Shown one piece after another: positions 60,588-64,000 of a stretch of 64,000 bases of DNA (the stretch's first letter is position 1; every line of letters starts with the position of its first letter). Source of the stretch: Halictus rubicundus (Eukaryota > Arthropoda > Insecta > Hymenoptera > Halictidae); NCBI RefSeq assembly GCF_050948215.1, contig NC_135151.1:20458720-20522719 (forward strand), read 5' to 3'. The notes below the pieces were generated by a model. The model did not search any database, had not been told where the DNA came from, and saw only the letters and a list, made by a program, of their open reading frames with translations. Position numbers and translations under genes: made by a program.

Positions 60588-60940
60588 ACGGTAAAGTCTT
60601 GATCCATGGCGAACGGAGCTACACGATCTTAGTCAGTTCGCCTATCCCCTCCACTGGGCGGTATACCCCATTGTTACCCCATGAATACCCTATTACTAAT
60701 CCAGTTACAAAATTTCTTTATTTTTCAATATTTGTTTACCGGACTTTCGCTAACTTGTCTATGGTATTTTTCTTATTAAAATGACACTAATCACGATATA
60801 TAATTTGAACTGTATTTAGTGGTTTAGTTGACGGTATGTAATGCTCCTTCAGCCACGTGGTCACAAGAAAAGAGTAGTCCTACACGATCTATGTCATAAC
60901 ACGGACCCGAGGATTCGGCTTGGATCGAGACTTTACTGTA
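60588..60940. mobile_element. MITE with ACAGTAAAGTCT ends, longest copy
   Basis: Left CGGTAAAGTCTTGATCCATG, right (reverse) TACAGTAAAGTCTCGATCCA. The interior AGTTCGCCTATCCCCTCCAC and CACAAGAAAAGAGTAGTCCT + ACACGATCTATGTCA are shared with 37593-37750. An AT-rich middle (60700-60830) is absent from that copy. Confidence 0.75.
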
Positions 60941-61378
60941 AATACAGAAACGAGAAAACTCTACTTAGGCTTGTAAATTGGTATAGAAATAAATTAGGAT
61001 AAAATGTGAAATTGTACTGTATCACAAAATGGAGTCGAAAGTTGGAGCTCGCGTCATTGTTGGTTGGTGCGACGTTTCATAGTTAGGTAACAGACGGAGG
61101 TGGGTCATTTCCAACCAATTATAAAATATTGTCAAGTCAATTGATCAAGAGTTCGTGTACATTGCATTGAGTTCAGTACTAGATTTTCTCTGGAATTGAA
61201 TTTCAACTGCGATCCAATTTAATTTTCATAATATAAACGTCCCAACTTCCGGAACAATGCGCAAGGCTTGATAGGATTTATACGAAAAGCAACTTTTCAA
61301 TAACCCGGTTAAATCGGCTGTCAATTTTCGACAAATAAACACAGTATAATTCAAACACAAAAGTGTATTAGTTTGTTT
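60941..61378. other. spacer
   Basis: No gene or repeat recognised before the 173-bp array. Confidence 0.35.
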
Positions 61379-62595
61379 AGCGTAACTGTAAAAATCTAAC
61401 GAACTAAAATATGACATACACTAATAATATAATTATATCACTAGATAATTATGATCACTGATCTAATCTAGCAACGATTAAACCGATCAATGATTACGAT
61501 TACCGTGATTACTTTCGGTAATCAATTACCAAAGCAATCACAAAATAATCGATTACGATGTCCATGTAACTGTGAAAATGTAACGAACTAAAATATGCTA
61601 TGCAAAAACGATTACAGATAATTATGATCACTGATCTAATCTAGCAACGATTAAACCGATCAATGATTACGATTACCGTGATTACCGTCGGTAATCAATT
61701 ACCAAATCAATCACAAAATAATCGATTACGATGTGCATGTAACTGTAAAAATGTAACGAACTAAAATATGCTATGCACAAATGATTACAGACAATTATGA
61801 TCACTGATCTATTCTAGTAATTATCAAACCGATCAATGATTACGATTACGGTGATTACTTTCGGTAATCAATTACCAAAGTGATCACAAAATAATCGATT
61901 ACGATGTCCATGTAACTGTCAAAATGTAACGAACTAAAATATGCTATGCACAAATGATTACAGATAATCATGATTACTAATGAATTCTAGCAACGATTAA
62001 ACCGATCAATGATTACGATTACCGTGATTAGTTTCGGTAATGAATTACCAAAGCAATCACAAAATAATCGATTACGATGTCCACGTAACTGTAAAAATGT
62101 AACGAACTAAAATATGCTATGCACAAATGATTACATATAATCATGATTACTAATGAATTCTAGTAATTATTAAACCGATCAATGATTACGATTACGGTGA
62201 TTACTTTCGGTAATCAATTACCAAAGTGATCACAAAATAATCGATTACGATGTCCACGTAACTGTAAAAATGTAACGAACTAAAATATGCTATGCACAAA
62301 TGATTACATATAATCATGATTACTAATGAATTCTAGTAATTATTAAACCGATCAATGATTACGATTACGGTGATTACTTTCGGTAATCAATTACCAAAGC
62401 GATCACAAAATAATCGATTACGATGTCCACGTAACTGTAAAAATGTAACGAACTAAAATATGCTATGCACAAATGATTACATATAATCATGATTACTAAT
62501 GAATTCTAGTAATTATTAAACCGATCAATGATTACGATTACCGTGATTAGTTTCGGTAATGAATTACCAAAGTAATCACAAAATAATCGATTACC
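61379..62595 (+). repeat. 173-bp satellite, 7 units
   Basis: GATTACGATG (or its end GATTACCAG) falls at 61551, 61724, 61897, 62070, 62243, 62416 and 62589: six steps of exactly 173 bp. Each unit holds TAATCGATTA, GGTAATCAATTACC (or GGTAATGAATTACC) and repeated GATTAC words, plus AACGAACTAAAATATG. Units 1-2 and 5-7 form sub-types in the TCTAGCAACGATTAAACC / TCTAGTAATTATTAAACC segment. Non-coding. Confidence 0.97.
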
Positions 62596-62965
62596 AGCCA
62601 ACTCCGGTCTACAGAGATTCACCGCAACCTGTCAAGCATGATTCGCAAGAAACGTAATTTCATTCGCGAGCAGCGCCGCGATATCAACGCGGGATTAATT
62701 GATTTTTACATGGCATCGTTTACGGCGCCTCTTAGCGTGCGCGGGGCGCCCTTTCATGGCTTGCTTCCGTTCGCGTTCAACCAACTGAACGAAAGCTTCG
62801 CAACGCTCCGGGAACGATGTATGGGGAAACACGGCTAGGATATGAACGTGTGCGCGCGCGTAAAATTCGAATATGCCACGGCCGGAAGGATGGGAGTACA
62901 TGCTCTAGGTGTGTATGCGTCCCTGTGTGCTCGAGAGAGTGGAGAGGGAAAGAGAGAGAGAGAGT

Positions 62966-63004
<39 letters not shown>

Positions 63005-63181
63005 GGACAGAGAGAGAACACGGGCCTCTGTCTACAGGAACGAACCCATATTTCCCGACCAGATCAATGTTAATTCACTTAGCATAAATTGCGGGCGAGA
63101 AGGTGAGCGACGACGGTAGCAGCTGCGCCAAGTTTCCTACCACGCTGCAAAATCTTGCCGCGCGTCCGCTAACCAGACGCA

Positions 63182-63255
<74 letters not shown>

Positions 63256-64000
63256 GAGCGAGCGATAGCATCGCGATCGATCGTGTTACTCGCGTCGGAG
63301 GCATCAACGTTCCTCCGCCCGCTGGAAAATCAACCGGCGATAGGCGGCTTGATCAATTGAAACTCTGGCGCAATCGGAGCGGAACAGTCCCCCACGGTGA
63401 TTGGTTTTAAAACAGTCGCTACACGACTGAGTTACGGGCAATAATTGAACACTTCGCCGCGATAATTGTAAGAAGAAAAATGAACCCCAGCTATCACCGA
63501 ACTGGGATCGCGAACCACGTCGAAGACTCGCCGACGCGCACCGAGGTATTCGGCCCCGAGAAACTGGCCGAAATGCGAAAAGTTTGTCTAAAACGAAATA
63601 TTATTGTTCGTTAAGAACCATTTATGACTTCTGAAAATTTGCAAAAAAGTGCTAGAGTATGAAACTAGACAGAATTTAATGCGATGATTATTTACTCCGC
63701 ACCTGCGAAGAATACCACCACCGAAAACAAGATTTTGATTCCACTTTCTTAAAATTCGTCTACAAAAATTGCAAATTGTACAATGATCATGCAACGGGTC
63801 TAGATACGGGTCTCCTTCTCCCGTATCGGTCGTTGAGTCTCCGAGTTACTTAAATCTCCGTCTCCCATAAAATTCGAAGGTCGCCCGAGCCGTCTAATTT
63901 AAGATTCAGATAACACCGCGATTTTACGAGGGTTTCGCGTGGTAATTACCGCAAAAAATTTCAGTCCACCAGCGAATGCTGACGCATCGAATAGCCTCCC
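62596..64000. other. spacer with GA and TC microsatellites
   Basis: (GA)n at 62941-63017 and (TC)n at 63184-63253, about 165 bp apart and mutually complementary. 63590-63690 partly resembles 28010-28085 (AAATTTGCAAAAAAGTG, ACTAGACAGAATTTA). No gene recognised. Confidence 0.5.

Larger units (their letters stand above)
1760..64000 (-). other. inferred long upstream intron / 5' flank of the Dscam-like gene
   Basis: The exon at 1439-1759 starts with a spliced phase-1 border, so at least one exon lies upstream on the minus strand (higher coordinates). I found no plausible signal-peptide exon with a phase-1 donor anywhere up to 64000. Dscam genes are known for very long 5' introns, so most or all of this repeat-rich sequence is probably intronic. 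This is an inference; another gene could lie in between. Confidence 0.4.

Overview
This is a gene-poor, repeat-rich stretch of an animal nuclear genome, almost certainly an insect. The evidence is one intron-flanked Ig-domain exon of the Dscam (Down syndrome cell adhesion molecule) family, Tc1/mariner-type transposase relics, and many short TA- or TTAA-flanked palindromic elements. An AT-rich background with abundant CpG and islands of high GC fits Hymenoptera best, but the order is an inference.

The only confident host coding sequence is a 321-bp exon on the minus strand at 1439-1759. It has phase-1 borders and encodes a single Ig domain that resembles the first Ig domain of Dscam-like receptors. 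The gene reads right to left, so the following exons lie left of the window. The remaining 62 kb is probably the long intron (or intron plus 5' flank) upstream of that exon. No signal-peptide exon could be identified in it. A second, weaker candidate is a two-exon plus-strand gene at 56523-57061 of unknown function, which could be nested in that intron.

Mobile DNA: 46570-48209 is an almost complete Tc1-family transposon with about 230-bp inverted repeats of the IR/DR type and a broken DD34E transposase. Transposase fragments also lie at 126-345 (mariner-like), 5560-6075 and 22796-23047 (a Tc1/mariner-related family common in insect genomes). At least seven families of non-autonomous palindromic elements recur. 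Two are TTAA-flanked (ends TTAACCCTTTGCACTCG and TTAACACTARRYYTACC). Others have ends CAGGGTGTCCC, ACAGTAAAGTCTYGATC, TAGACTGCGGAT and a long GTGTGGCCGGACGGGTGG repeat.

Tandem repeats are the other dominant theme: a 34-bp array (428-620), a 31-bp array of about 41 copies (8609-9900), a 683-bp array that gives way to a 205-bp array derived from it (20258-22243), a 131-bp array with internal GTCGGGCCTG sub-repeats (24130-25760), a roughly 1-kb duplication (31370-32930), AT-rich arrays at 33650-34270 and 34675-35290 (the latter apparently grown from a TTAA element), two 11-bp arrays (53570-54370 and 57075-57801), and seven 173-bp units with no period drift (61379-62595).

Between these lie unannotatable AT-rich spacers and several CpG-rich islands (about 15.1-16.1, 19.8-20.5, 22.2-22.8, 42.2-43.7, 45.5-46.4 and 48.2-49.0 kb). 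The islands contain long but unconvincing open frames and might hold promoters or untranslated exons.
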